NCBI RefSeq assembly: GCF_049546785.1
Contig: NZ_JBMWAN010000002.1
Location: forward strand, 248,001-312,000
DNA: 64,000 nucleotides
DNA from: Nitrospira_D sp035465795
GTDB lineage: Bacteria > Nitrospirota > Nitrospiria > Nitrospirales > Nitrospiraceae
Direction: 5' to 3'
A program made the position numbers and the translations under genes. Below, in pieces: positions 48,282 to 56,420 of the stretch; position 1 is the stretch's first letter, and the number at the start of each line of letters is the position of its first letter. The notes below the pieces were generated by a model, which was given only the letters and a program-made list of their open reading frames with translations, made no database searches and was not told the origin of the DNA.

Positions 48282-49964
48282 ATGGCCGCACCGGATCCCG
48301 CTTTCCCTCAATACCACATCAAGAACATCGTCGCCGACATCCTCGCCGAATTGGGGCTGCTGATCCGGCTTGAGCGGAAGATGCTCGGCCTGCTCTTCTC
48401 CTATGCGGTGGCCATCGGTATGTTTCTGCTCTGTGTTCCGATCGCTGTGCAGGAGCTCGTGAGCACGTTTTCCTTCGCCGTGGAGCCAAGGATGATTTTC
48501 ACGCTGGCCCTCGTCGTCGGCAGCGCCTTGACCGGGGCCGCCGCCTTCCGGGTCGTGCAGGCCCGCGGAGCCGAGACGCTCCAGCAACGCATCTATGCCA
48601 GGATCGCCATCGCCTTCACCGAAACGCTTCCCCGGCTCAAGGAGGATTCGTTTCTGCCCCAGCATGCGCACCGCTTCAAGGAAGCCGACCTGCTGACGCG
48701 CGCGCTGGTCGCGATGGTGTCGGACCTGTTCAATGTGGCCGTGGTCGGCACCATCGGCATGTCGATGCTGATTTTTTTCCACCCCTATTTTCTGCTGTAC
48801 AACGTCAGCCTGGTGGCCGGGTTTGTCGTTCTGCTGACGATCTTCGGCCGCGGGGGGTTCCTCATCACCCTGGAGATGTCGCGCCTCAACTACGAGATCT
48901 ACCACTGGATGCAGAATATCGCCGCGAATCTGCCCCACCTGCGCGCCGCCGGGCACAGCCCGTTTCTGATGCGGAAGACGGACGCCCTGACACAGGCCTA
49001 TGTGCGCGTGCGGCAACGGCGCTCCGACCTCCTGACAGGCCGCCAGTACAAGGCCGCGACGCTCTGGCAGGTCGCCGGCCACACCGGCATGATCGCCACC
49101 GCCGGCATGCTGGTCGCGCAAGGGCAACTGACCGTCGGCCAGTTCGCCGCCGCCGAACTGCTGGCCGGGCAGCTGCTCCTGAACATGGATACCCTGGCCC
49201 GCCGCATGGTCCATATGTTCTTCGCCTTTGTGTCCTTCCGGGAGATGAACGCGTTCTTTGCCCTGCCGCAGGACCAATCCGGCGACAAGATGATCGTCCC
49301 GCGCGGGCATTTCGGCCTCGACGGCCTCACTGTCACGGCGCGTAATCTCTCCTTTGCCTACCCGGGATCGGCGCCGCTCTTCGAACACCTCGATCTGGAG
49401 GTCGTCTCCGGAGAAAAGATCGCGCTGCTCTGTCGCTCCAACCTGCAGAAAACCGCTCTGGCCAAAGTCCTGGCCGGGCTGCTCCCGCCCTCCGGCGGGG
49501 CGGTCCGCTATAACGATATGAACCTGGTCGAAGTCCGCCTCGATTCCATCCATCAGTATCGCGGCCTGATGCTGGATTCCCACCCCACGCTGCTTGAAGG
49601 CACGATCGAGGACAATCTGACGCTGGGCCGCGCCGCCATCTCCCATGATGATATCCAGTGGGCGCTCCGGTTCGTGGAACTCGACGACGAGGTCGACCGC
49701 CTCCCGGAGGGGCTGGCCACCCACGTCACCGGCCACCAGGACCAGTTCACCTTAAGCCAGACGCTGCGCCTGCTCCTGGCCCGGGCGATTGTCACGCGGC
49801 CCCATCTCCTGATCATCGACGGAACCTTGCACAACATGATCCCCACGCTGCGCGACACCATTCTGCGCCGGCTTTGCTCCAAAGACGAACCCTGGTCGGT
49901 CATCTTCGCCACCAACGATCCGACGTTCACCTCCCACGTTGAGCGCCGCGTGACGGTCGCCTGA
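48282..49964 (+). CDS. ABC exporter-like protein with degenerate ATPase motifs
   Basis: The 560-residue protein has a six-helix exporter-type membrane domain (about residues 35-320) fused to an ABC ATPase domain (about 345-555). The motifs are not the standard ones: Walker A reads LLCRSNLQKTALAK (glycines lost, K-T kept), the signature LSGGQ reads LSQTL, Walker B reads LLIIDGTLHN with the catalytic Glu replaced by Gly, and the H-loop reads FATNDP without His. The reading frame is long and intact. It may be a non-hydrolysing half of a heterodimer, a scaffold, or a decaying gene. ATG 48282 has AGGAG upstream. Confidence 0.85.
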   Translation: MAAPDPAFPQYHIKNIVADILAELGLLIRLERKMLGLLFSYAVAIGMFLLCVPIAVQELVSTFSFAVEPRMIFTLALVVGSALTGAAAFRVVQARGAETLQQRIYARIAIAFTETLPRLKEDSFLPQHAHRFKEADLLTRALVAMVSDLFNVAVVGTIGMSMLIFFHPYFLLYNVSLVAGFVVLLTIFGRGGFLITLEMSRLNYEIYHWMQNIAANLPHLRAAGHSPFLMRKTDALTQAYVRVRQRRSDLLTGRQYKAATLWQVAGHTGMIATAGMLVAQGQLTVGQFAAAELLAGQLLLNMDTLARRMVHMFFAFVSFREMNAFFALPQDQSGDKMIVPRGHFGLDGLTVTARNLSFAYPGSAPLFEHLDLEVVSGEKIALLCRSNLQKTALAKVLAGLLPPSGGAVRYNDMNLVEVRLDSIHQYRGLMLDSHPTLLEGTIEDNLTLGRAAISHDDIQWALRFVELDDEVDRLPEGLATHVTGHQDQFTLSQTLRLLLARAIVTRPHLLIIDGTLHNMIPTLRDTILRRLCSKDEPWSVIFATNDPTFTSHVERRVTVA

Positions 49965-49985
49965 TTCTCTTATGGAGGTGCTTGC

Positions 49986-50184
49986 GTGACCTGGGAAACC
50001 GTGGCAATCTGGATCGGCAGACCCCATGAGCCTCGCTCATCTCCGTTCGAATCGGCTTGTCCGTCGCGCTGGTGGACATCTGCGTCGGGATCGCCGGCGG
50101 CAACACGCCGGATGTGCGCCCGACGACCTGGATTCTGTCGCCGGCCGGTCCGCCCCGACAGCCCTGGAGTTCACCGCGCTGAGG
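49986..50184 (+). pseudogene. Possible 5' remnant of a membrane transporter gene
   Basis: A GTG at 49986 with TGGAGG upstream opens MTWETVAIWIGRPHEP. In a shifted frame from about 50045 the text reads VRIGLSVALVDICVGIAGGN, then TPDVRPTTWIL, which looks like an N-terminal membrane segment of a cation:proton antiporter. No long frame continues. Antiporter and universal stress genes are often neighbours, which supports the idea, but the identification is tentative. Confidence 0.35.
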
Positions 50185-50195
50185 GAGGTCTGAGC

Positions 50196-50618
50196 ATGTT
50201 TCGAAAAATTCTGGTGGGCAATGACGGATCCGCAGGAGCCATGAACGCGCTCAGGACGGCGCTGGCCCTGGCGAAACGCGACGGCGCCGAGTTGCATGAA
50301 ATCTCCGTGGAGGAACACCTGCCCCGCTACGGCGCGCTGATGGGCGAGCTGGTCGAAGCCAGGCAGGAGGCCCGGAATTTTTTTCACCGGGTTACGCAAG
50401 AGGCGGAAGTGATTGCGCAGGCGCAGAACCTGACGCTCATATCCCACGTCGTGCCCGGACACCCCGTGGAAGCCATCACGAAATTCGCCCATGACGGCGG
50501 CTTCGATCTCCTGATCGTCGGGTTCACCGGCCACTCCAACATCTTCGGCCGCATTTGGGGAGGCACGTCCCAAAATCTTGTCCGCCTATCCCCCTGCACC
50601 GTGCTGGTGGTGAAGTAA
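50196..50618 (+). CDS. Universal stress protein (UspA family)
   Basis: This 140-residue single-domain protein begins MFRKILVGNDGSAGAMNAL and has the ATP-binding run GFTGHSNIFGRIWGGTS (G-x2-G-x9-G-T/S) near the C-terminus, so it probably binds ATP. The role is stress survival; specific targets are unknown. GAGGGAGG precedes ATG 50196. It follows the transporter remnant. Confidence 0.9.
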   Translation: MFRKILVGNDGSAGAMNALRTALALAKRDGAELHEISVEEHLPRYGALMGELVEARQEARNFFHRVTQEAEVIAQAQNLTLISHVVPGHPVEAITKFAHDGGFDLLIVGFTGHSNIFGRIWGGTSQNLVRLSPCTVLVVK

Positions 50619-50744
50619 CGACCTATCGCGCGAGTGGCGGCGAGAAACACTCCTCCTGCAGGCGTTTGACCACCTCCCGTGCATCCGCTAGAATGCCCGC
50701 GTGATTGCACGCCGAGCCCATCCGTTCCGGAGCCTTCAGGCACC

Positions 50745-51479
50745 ATGACCTCATCATCCCGTCCATGGGCCTCCGTCGTCATTCCCATCAAGGATGAACG
50801 AGACAATCTGACACCGCTGACCGAGCGCGTGATCAAAGTGCTATCGGCCCGCGCGGAATCCCGGCAGGCCCCGTTCGAGCTGGTCTATATCGACGACGGG
50901 AGCACCGACGGCAGCGGCGAACTCCTCGACCAGCTGCAACACAATTATCCGATGGTCCGCGTACTGCACTTCGACCGGAACTATGGGCAGTCGTCCGCCT
51001 TCGATGCCGGCTTCAAACATTCGACCGGCGACCTGGTCATCACGCTCGACGGAGACCTCCAGAACGATCCGGCCGATATCGACCGCATGCTGCCGCTCAT
51101 ACAACAATTCGACCTCGTCTGCGGCTGGCGCAAAACACGCAACGACAATCTGGTGCGCAAGCTCTCCTCGCGCATCGCGAACAAGGTGCGCAACGCCGTG
51201 ACCGGGGATCGCGTGCACGACACCGGCTGCTCGTTGAAGATCTTCCGGCGGGCCGTGGTCGAAAAACTGCAACTGTTTACCGGCATGCATCGATTCTTTC
51301 CGGCGTTGGCCCTCATGCACGGATTTACCGTGACCGAGATCCCGGTCAGCCACTATCCCCGCGCCCACGGCATCTCGAAATACGGCGTCGGCAACCGCCT
51401 CTTCAAGTCGCTCTACGACCTCATCGCCGTGCGCTGGATGCAACAGCGCTGTCTGCGGTATCGACTCCGTGACCAGTGA
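50745..51479 (+). CDS. Family 2 glycosyltransferase (DPM1/ArnC-like)
   Basis: The 244-residue enzyme has the GT-A pattern SVVIPIKDERDNL, VYIDDGSTDGSGEL, the DxD region in LVITLDGDLQNDPADI and a DTGCSLKIFRR acceptor motif. No C-terminal membrane helices are evident, as in dolichol-phosphate-mannose synthase. It probably transfers a sugar to undecaprenyl phosphate. Downstream are a lipid A biosynthesis N-terminal domain protein and a family 39 transferase, which would use such a lipid-linked sugar. Confidence 0.88.
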   Translation: MTSSSRPWASVVIPIKDERDNLTPLTERVIKVLSARAESRQAPFELVYIDDGSTDGSGELLDQLQHNYPMVRVLHFDRNYGQSSAFDAGFKHSTGDLVITLDGDLQNDPADIDRMLPLIQQFDLVCGWRKTRNDNLVRKLSSRIANKVRNAVTGDRVHDTGCSLKIFRRAVVEKLQLFTGMHRFFPALALMHGFTVTEIPVSHYPRAHGISKYGVGNRLFKSLYDLIAVRWMQQRCLRYRLRDQ

Positions 51480-51484
51480 CGGGC

Positions 51485-51918
51485 CGGCAATAAGAAAGGC
51501 GAGGGGCGGGAGGCGAGAGGCGAGGGGTGGGACACAAGGGATTTAAGGATCTGGCTGTCTGGCAGGAAGCAAAGAATCTGGCAGTCTTGATCTATAAGAT
51601 ATCTGATAATGATATGCCGCGCGTGGACTTCGGCCTGCGCGATCAAATCCGGCGCAGTGCGGTGAGCGTGGCGAGCAATCTCGCCGAAGGAGACGAGCGC
51701 GATACCGACAAGGAATCGGTCAGATATTTCTTCATCGCCAAAGGGTCCGTCGCTGAACTGCGCACGCAGCTTCAAATCGCACACGAATCGGGCCACCTGA
51801 ACGGAAGCATCTATGAAACGATCGAGAAAGATTACGCCACGCTGGGGAAAAGAATCGGCAAGCTTATCCAGTCGCGATGCCCGCCCACTCGCCCCTAGCC
51901 TCTCGCCCCTGGCCCGTC
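51485..51918 (+). mobile_element. C-type paired-arm element carrying an intact S23 gene
   Basis: Left arm AGGCGAGGGGCGGGAGGCGA with GAGGCGAGGGGTGGG (51498-51531); right arm GCCCACTCGCCCCTAGCCTC with TCGCCCCTGGCCC (51882-51914). The arms are inverted repeats of each other (GCGAGAGGC-x-AGGGG in the left arm and in the complement of the right). The gene between them uses a GTG start inside the left arm and a stop at the right arm. The whole cassette of about 430 bp splits an otherwise tight glycosylation operon. Confidence 0.65.
51527..51898 (+). CDS. Four-helix-bundle (S23/IVP) protein
   Basis: The 123-residue protein shows the family pattern KGFKDLAVWQEAKNLAVLIY, GLRDQIRRSAVSVASNLAEG and VRYFFIAKGSVAELRTQLQI. 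Such proteins occur in 23S rRNA intervening sequences and as stand-alone genes; the biochemical role is unknown. The start is GTG 51527, provided by the repeat arm. The C-terminus (SRCPPTRP) is also repeat-derived. Compare the broken homologue at 36493. Confidence 0.87.
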   Translation: MGHKGFKDLAVWQEAKNLAVLIYKISDNDMPRVDFGLRDQIRRSAVSVASNLAEGDERDTDKESVRYFFIAKGSVAELRTQLQIAHESGHLNGSIYETIEKDYATLGKRIGKLIQSRCPPTRP

Positions 51919-51919
51919 C

Positions 51920-52210
51920 ATGACCACCACTGAAACCATCTGGATCGCTATCGGATTTCTCGGCCAGGGGCTCTTTTTCGGCCGCTGGATCATTCAATGG
52001 CTCGCCTCGGAACGGAGTGCGTCGAGCAAGGTGCCGGTGGCCTTCTGGTACATGAGCCTCATCGGCGGCCTCATCACGCTGGCCTACGCCATCTATCGCA
52101 AAGATCCGGTGTTTATCGCCGGACAAAGCATCGGCTCCGTGGTGTATGTCCGCAACTTGATGCTGATCTATCGCCCGAACGAGACCGACAAGGCAAAGGG
52201 TGATCGGTGA
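51920..52210 (+). CDS. Lipid A biosynthesis N-terminal domain (LABN) membrane protein
   Basis: The 96-residue protein has three membrane segments and the LABN pattern: IGFLGQGLFFGRWIIQWLAS, VPVAFWYMSLIGGLITLAYA and DPVFIAGQSIGSVVYVRNLM. LABN proteins are stand-alone relatives of the domain fused to lipid-A-disaccharide synthase in some bacteria and are often found beside GT2 and GT39/GT83 genes. Its stop overlaps the next start (TGATG). Confidence 0.87.
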   Translation: MTTTETIWIAIGFLGQGLFFGRWIIQWLASERSASSKVPVAFWYMSLIGGLITLAYAIYRKDPVFIAGQSIGSVVYVRNLMLIYRPNETDKAKGDR

Positions 52211-52275
52211 TGAGCGATCTGTCCGAACCGACTCCGGGCTCTTCCCCCATCACTCATCACCCGTCACCTGTCACC
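52195..52275 (+). repeat. D-type paired-arm repeat at a gene start
   Basis: GGGTGATCGGTGATGAGCGA on the left and CATCACTCATCACCCGTCAC with CTGTCACC on the right are complements around a centre. It spans the LABN stop, the GT39 start and its first 22 codons. Confidence 0.65.
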
Positions 52276-54069
52276 TATCCGGTGTCGCTCATCGCCCGTC
52301 ATGTGCTGCTCTTGCTGGCCCTCTGCGGAGTCCTGTTCTTCTGGAACCTGGGGGCCCTCGGCCTGACCGATCGCGACGAAGGCCGCAATGCCGAGGCCGG
52401 CCGGGAGATGCTGGAGACCGGCGACTGGATCAGCCCCACCTTCAACTATCAACCGCGCTACCAAAAACCGGTCCTGGTGTACTGGCTCATGAGCGCCTCC
52501 TACAAGCTGTTCGGCGTGAGCGAATTCGCCGCGCGTTTCCCGTCGGCTCTCTTCGGCCTGGGCCTGGTCCTGATGCTCTATCTGTTTCTCGCGCGGCTGC
52601 GCGACCCGATCACGGCGCTGCTCGCCGCGCTGATGCTGGCGCTCAACCTGCAGATGATCGCGCTCAACCGCATGGCCCTGACGGACAGCGTGCTGATCTT
52701 TTTCACCACGCTCTCCCTCTTCGCGTTCTGGCTGGGATTTCAGACGACGCGGGAACGGCGGCGCTGGCTCTGGATCTGCTACCTCGCGATGGGGCTGGCG
52801 ACCCTGGCCAAGGGACCGGTGGGATTCCTGGTCCCGCTCATCACCATCACCCTCTACCTGTCCCTGACGAAGCAATGGGGGCGATTCCGGCAGGACGGAA
52901 AACCGCTTGCGGGCCTTGCCCTCTGCGCGCTCATCGCCCTGCCCTGGTACGCCATGATGTGGCAGCTTCACGGCAGCGACTATACCGCCGCCGCCCAGGC
53001 CAACACAGTCGGCCGGTTTCTCAAGCCGATGGAAGGGCACAGCTTCGGCTTTCTGTTCTATGTGCCGGTACTCCTCCTGGGCTTCTTCCCCTGGAGCGGC
53101 TGGCTCCTCTTTGCCTGGTATGACGCCTATAAGAAGTGGCGAGAATTCCGGCGAGAGGCTGGGGGACAAGCAGTTGCTGAGCAGGCCACCCCTGGCCCCT
53201 CGCCCCTGGCCCCTCGCCCCCCGGACGCGCCGAGTCTGGAGTGGTTCACCGCCGCCTGGATTGCGGGCACCTTCGTCTTCTTCACCCTGTCATCGACCAG
53301 GCTCCCGCATTACATCGGTCCGCTCTTTCCGGCCGCCGCCGTTCTGACGGCTTTGTACTGGTCCCGCTGCGTTGCGGAACCCGCTACCCGGGGCGCCAGA
53401 GCCTCCGTCCATGTCGTGATGTGGCTGGGCTTTCTCCTGGCAGGAGCCTTCGCCTGCATCCCCTGGATCTACGACTCAAAGATCGCCGGGAAGCTGGTCA
53501 AAGAATTCCCGTTGGCCACGCAAGTCTCCATGGGAAGCGGCCCCTACATCGCCGCGACGATCCTCCTGATCGGCATGGGACTGGTGGGAGCGTTCGGGCT
53601 CTCGGAGACACGCCGGCGCGCATCGTTTTGGGCAGCCGGCGGTTCCCTCGCCGGTGTGGTGCTGGTGCTGATGCTCTTCATCCTGCCGGCGGTCAACCGG
53701 TACTTTGTTTCACCGCCGCAAGAGCTGGCTTACGCAGCCGGACTGAATCTCGAACCGGGCGAGCAGCTGATCGTCTACGCCTCGACGAGGCCATCCATGG
53801 CCTTTTATGCCCGCCGCAAGGTGCTCTTTGTCGGGAAGGGGGAAGAAGAGAAAATGCGCGCGGCGCTGTCGCAGTCCGGCCGCACCATGATCCTCCTGCC
53901 TGAGACCTTCGTGGAGAAACTGCCGGGCGACGTGAAAACCTATCAGCCGATCTTGAAGCGCTACGGTTATCTGCTCCTCGCAAGCCAGCCGATGGTGAAT
54001 ATCCCGGAATCGGCCACGCTTCCGCCGCCGCCCTCGACGACGAAAGAGCCGCTCATCTTCGGACATTGA
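52210..54069 (+). CDS. ArnT-like family 39 glycosyltransferase
   Basis: The 619-residue membrane enzyme has about twelve helices and the catalytic first loop LTDRDEGRNAEAGREMLETG with its acidic pair. It transfers a sugar from a polyprenyl phosphate to an outer-membrane lipid or protein; ArnT adds aminoarabinose to lipid A. Residues 1-22 (PGSSPITHHPSPVTYP) come from a D-type repeat, and residues about 315-337 (QATPGPSPLAPRPPDA) from a C-type repeat lying in frame between membrane helices. Apart from that, the sequence is standard. Confidence 0.9.
   Translation: MSDLSEPTPGSSPITHHPSPVTYPVSLIARHVLLLLALCGVLFFWNLGALGLTDRDEGRNAEAGREMLETGDWISPTFNYQPRYQKPVLVYWLMSASYKLFGVSEFAARFPSALFGLGLVLMLYLFLARLRDPITALLAALMLALNLQMIALNRMALTDSVLIFFTTLSLFAFWLGFQTTRERRRWLWICYLAMGLATLAKGPVGFLVPLITITLYLSLTKQWGRFRQDGKPLAGLALCALIALPWYAMMWQLHGSDYTAAAQANTVGRFLKPMEGHSFGFLFYVPVLLLGFFPWSGWLLFAWYDAYKKWREFRREAGGQAVAEQATPGPSPLAPRPPDAPSLEWFTAAWIAGTFVFFTLSSTRLPHYIGPLFPAAAVLTALYWSRCVAEPATRGARASVHVVMWLGFLLAGAFACIPWIYDSKIAGKLVKEFPLATQVSMGSGPYIAATILLIGMGLVGAFGLSETRRRASFWAAGGSLAGVVLVLMLFILPAVNRYFVSPPQELAYAAGLNLEPGEQLIVYASTRPSMAFYARRKVLFVGKGEEEKMRAALSQSGRTMILLPETFVEKLPGDVKTYQPILKRYGYLLLASQPMVNIPESATLPPPPSTTKEPLIFGH
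53150..53225 (+). repeat. C-type repeat arm inside the GT39 gene
   Basis: CCCCTGGCCCCTCGCCCCTG and GCCCCTCGCCCCCC form the right arm; the left part (GAGGCTGGGGGACAAGCAGT) is weaker. The block keeps the frame. Confidence 0.65.
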
Positions 54070-54072
54070 GTA

Positions 54073-54155
54073 TGTGGACAGTGACGGGTGATGCGTGATC
54101 AGTGAAGCGGAGACCGGATCCCCCTCTCACGCATCACCGATCACCCATCACAAGG
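54073..54155 (-). repeat. D-type paired-arm intergenic repeat
   Basis: GTGACGGGTGATGCGTGATC on the left, CACGCATCACCGATCACCCA with TCAC on the right, complementary around a short centre. It separates the convergent GT39 and PAP2 genes and includes the PAP2 stop codon. Confidence 0.65.
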
Positions 54156-55293
54156 AAAAAGCGCCACGGCCGACTACAAGGACGACCAGGCTCAGCACCA
54201 CTGCAGCCAGCAGCTCACACTCTCTGACGATGGCGAGGCTCCTCGTGGCTTCGACAGCCTCTTCACTCTGCCCCCCACGGAGCCACAACCCCACACACAG
54301 GAAGCCCGCCGCGGCCATCACCAGTGGCGCCGCGGTCATCAGCGAGAGGCCCAGCGCCACAGCCATGAGCCCTGCCTGAGGCGATCGCCGCCAGAGAGAT
54401 GCCACACCGGGCCACCACGCACGTATACGGCCCCACAAGCCGGTCCCCGCGAGCACTGCGCCGAGCCCCATCAACAGAGAGCTTTCCCATCCCGGCGTCA
54501 CCGGATGGGTCACCACCCACAGTAGCGCAAAGATCCAGACCGTCCCGATCGCCGCCTGCCGCACTCCCGCTTCAACCGAGGTGCGCCACTCCTTCCAGGG
54601 CGCCAGAGCCAGGGCCCCGCTCACGAGGCCGAGGACCGATCCGCCGAACACATCGGTCGTGAAATGCGATCCGCGCAGCACGCGACTCAGCGCCACGAAC
54701 GCGCCCGCCCCGAAAAACAGCAGACTGCAGCGCGGGAATCGCCGGGCCAGGACCGCCGCCAGGGCAAATGTGGCCGTCGTATGACCGGAGGGAAAGGAGT
54801 CAAAGCCGGAAAGCAAGGACGGGGCGATATCCCAGTCGCCCGATGTTGAAAACTTCGGCCGGGGCCGCCCGACAAGGTGTTTGACGGTGTGAACCAAGAC
54901 CGTCGCAATCCCGTGCGCCCATAACGTTTCAATGCCCGTCTGAATCCCGCGCGACGGGGGATAGGCCCATCCCGCCGCCAACAGAATCGCGCTGACCGTG
55001 AGCAACTGCCGCCCGTCGCCGAGCCAGTTCCCGGCATGGCTGACGAACGCCATCCAGGGCACCGTCAGCGTGCCGCCGCCCTCAGGCGTGGTGATCGTGC
55101 GAAGATAGCGCGCGACCGGGCCATCGAATTCGAGGAGCCCCCAGAACACGCAGACCAGCGCGGCGCAGATGCAGGCCAGAGACAGAAGGCGCGGGGCTGG
55201 AGGCACGGGGCTAGAGGAAAGATGCTGGCGGCTGCTGGCGGCCGTTCTCTGTCCCTCGCCCTTCGCCTCTTGCCCCTCGCCTGACAACGTCAC
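54148..55293 (-). CDS. PAP2-family membrane phosphatase
   Basis: The 381-residue protein has many membrane helices and the PAP2 signature: KHLVGRPRP, FPSGHTTATFALA and SRVLRGSHFTTDVFGG. Members dephosphorylate undecaprenyl pyrophosphate or lipid phosphates. It begins with GTG 55293, overlapping the PD40 stop (GTGA). The first 40 residues (GEGQEAKGEGQRTAASS...) are low-complexity and lie within a C-type repeat (55190-55290), so a later native start is possible. It is last in a three-gene operon. Confidence 0.87.
   Translation of the reverse strand: MTLSGEGQEAKGEGQRTAASSRQHLSSSPVPPAPRLLSLACICAALVCVFWGLLEFDGPVARYLRTITTPEGGGTLTVPWMAFVSHAGNWLGDGRQLLTVSAILLAAGWAYPPSRGIQTGIETLWAHGIATVLVHTVKHLVGRPRPKFSTSGDWDIAPSLLSGFDSFPSGHTTATFALAAVLARRFPRCSLLFFGAGAFVALSRVLRGSHFTTDVFGGSVLGLVSGALALAPWKEWRTSVEAGVRQAAIGTVWIFALLWVVTHPVTPGWESSLLMGLGAVLAGTGLWGRIRAWWPGVASLWRRSPQAGLMAVALGLSLMTAAPLVMAAAGFLCVGLWLRGGQSEEAVEATRSLAIVRECELLAAVVLSLVVLVVGRGAFSL
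55190..55290 (-). repeat. C-type paired-arm repeat at the PAP2 gene start
   Basis: Arms GAAGGCGCGGGGCTGGAGGC with ACGGGGCTAGAGG, and TCCCTCGCCCTTCGCCTCTT with GCCCCTCGCCTGAC. It covers the first codons of the PAP2 gene and reaches the PD40 stop. Confidence 0.65.
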
Positions 55294-56420
55294 GGCACCC
55301 AGTCGGCGAGGAACACGTTGAATTCACCCGGCTGCTTCGCGTTCCGGTCGGAGATCCAGACCAGGCGTTTGCCGTCCGGCGAAAACATCGGGAAGCTGTT
55401 GAACTGGCCCTCGAAGGTCAGACGTTCAAGCCCGGCGCCGTCGTCCCCCACAAGATACAAATGAAAGCTGGGACGGCCTCCCTCGCCGCGCGTCTCGACG
55501 TTCGAGGAGAAGATGATGCGTTTCCCGTCCGGATGGAAGTAGGGGGAAAAGTTCGAGGCGCCGTTCGACGTGACCTGATGTTTGCCGCTCCCGTCGGCGT
55601 TCATGATAAACAGTTCAAGCTGGCCCGGCTCGACGAGCCGCTGTCCCAGCAAGTCCTTATACTTCGCGATCTCCGCGGGATCAGTCGGGTGGGATGCGCG
55701 ATAGACGATGCGCTTGCTGTCGGGCGAGAAGAACGCCCCCCCGTCATAGCCGACATCGTCGGTGAGCCGCCGATGGCGGGACCCGTCGAGATCCATCGCG
55801 TAAATATCCAGATCGCCGTCTCTGACCGACGTCCACACAATGGTTTTCCCGTCCGGCGACACGGTGGCTTCCGCATCATAGCCGGGCGTGTTGGTCAATC
55901 GCTGCATTTCCTGACCGTCGATGCGCACGGCGAACAGATCGTAGTTGTCGAGCGCCCACCGGTAGGGCCCGTCCCGCGCCGGCTTGGGGGGACAGTTCGG
56001 CCCGCTGAGATGCGTCGAGGAGTACAGCACGCGCCGGTCGCCGGGAAAGAAATAGCCGCAGGTCGTCGCGCCGGACCCGGTGCTGACCAGCCGGACCTGA
56101 TCGCTCTCCAGATCCATGACATACATCTGGTAGCAACCCAGCCCGATCTCCTCCGGTTTCAGCGTGGCGGCATAGGTGTCTTTCATCCAGTTGTTGGTCG
56201 ACTGAAAAATCAGCTTGTTGCCGCTGAAGGAAAAATACGCTTCCGCGTTTTGCCGGCCGAACGTCAGCTGCTTGATATTCTTCATATGCCGTTCGGCGCT
56301 GACCGGCGCCTTGGCGGCTTCCGCTCCTTTGGCGCGCTCGGCGGCCATCCCGGCCTGCGGCCAGAGCAAGAGCGCCACGACCACTCCTATGACATTGCGA
56401 TACCGCTTACGGCTGTGCAT
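55290..56420 (-). CDS. TolB-like PD40 propeller protein
   Basis: The 376-residue precursor has a signal peptide (NVIGVVVALLLWPQAGMAAE) and repeated PD40 units (NAEAYFSFSGNKLIFQSTN, DAEATVSPDGKTIVWTSVRD, FSPYFHPDGKRIIFSSNVET, FPMFSPDGKRLVWISDR). It is a periplasmic beta-propeller and could bind proteins or glycans. It overlaps the M1 peptidase gene by 14 bp upstream and the PAP2 gene by 4 bp downstream. Confidence 0.88.
   Translation of the reverse strand: MHSRKRYRNVIGVVVALLLWPQAGMAAERAKGAEAAKAPVSAERHMKNIKQLTFGRQNAEAYFSFSGNKLIFQSTNNWMKDTYAATLKPEEIGLGCYQMYVMDLESDQVRLVSTGSGATTCGYFFPGDRRVLYSSTHLSGPNCPPKPARDGPYRWALDNYDLFAVRIDGQEMQRLTNTPGYDAEATVSPDGKTIVWTSVRDGDLDIYAMDLDGSRHRRLTDDVGYDGGAFFSPDSKRIVYRASHPTDPAEIAKYKDLLGQRLVEPGQLELFIMNADGSGKHQVTSNGASNFSPYFHPDGKRIIFSSNVETRGEGGRPSFHLYLVGDDGAGLERLTFEGQFNSFPMFSPDGKRLVWISDRNAKQPGEFNVFLADWVP

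Noticed and set aside
48252..49736. Long reverse-strand open frame (494 codons) over the ABC gene
   Set aside because: Its translation is dominated by Gly, Gln, His, Asp and Arg with no domain, while the forward frame shows a coherent ABC exporter. It is an antisense shadow caused by high GC.
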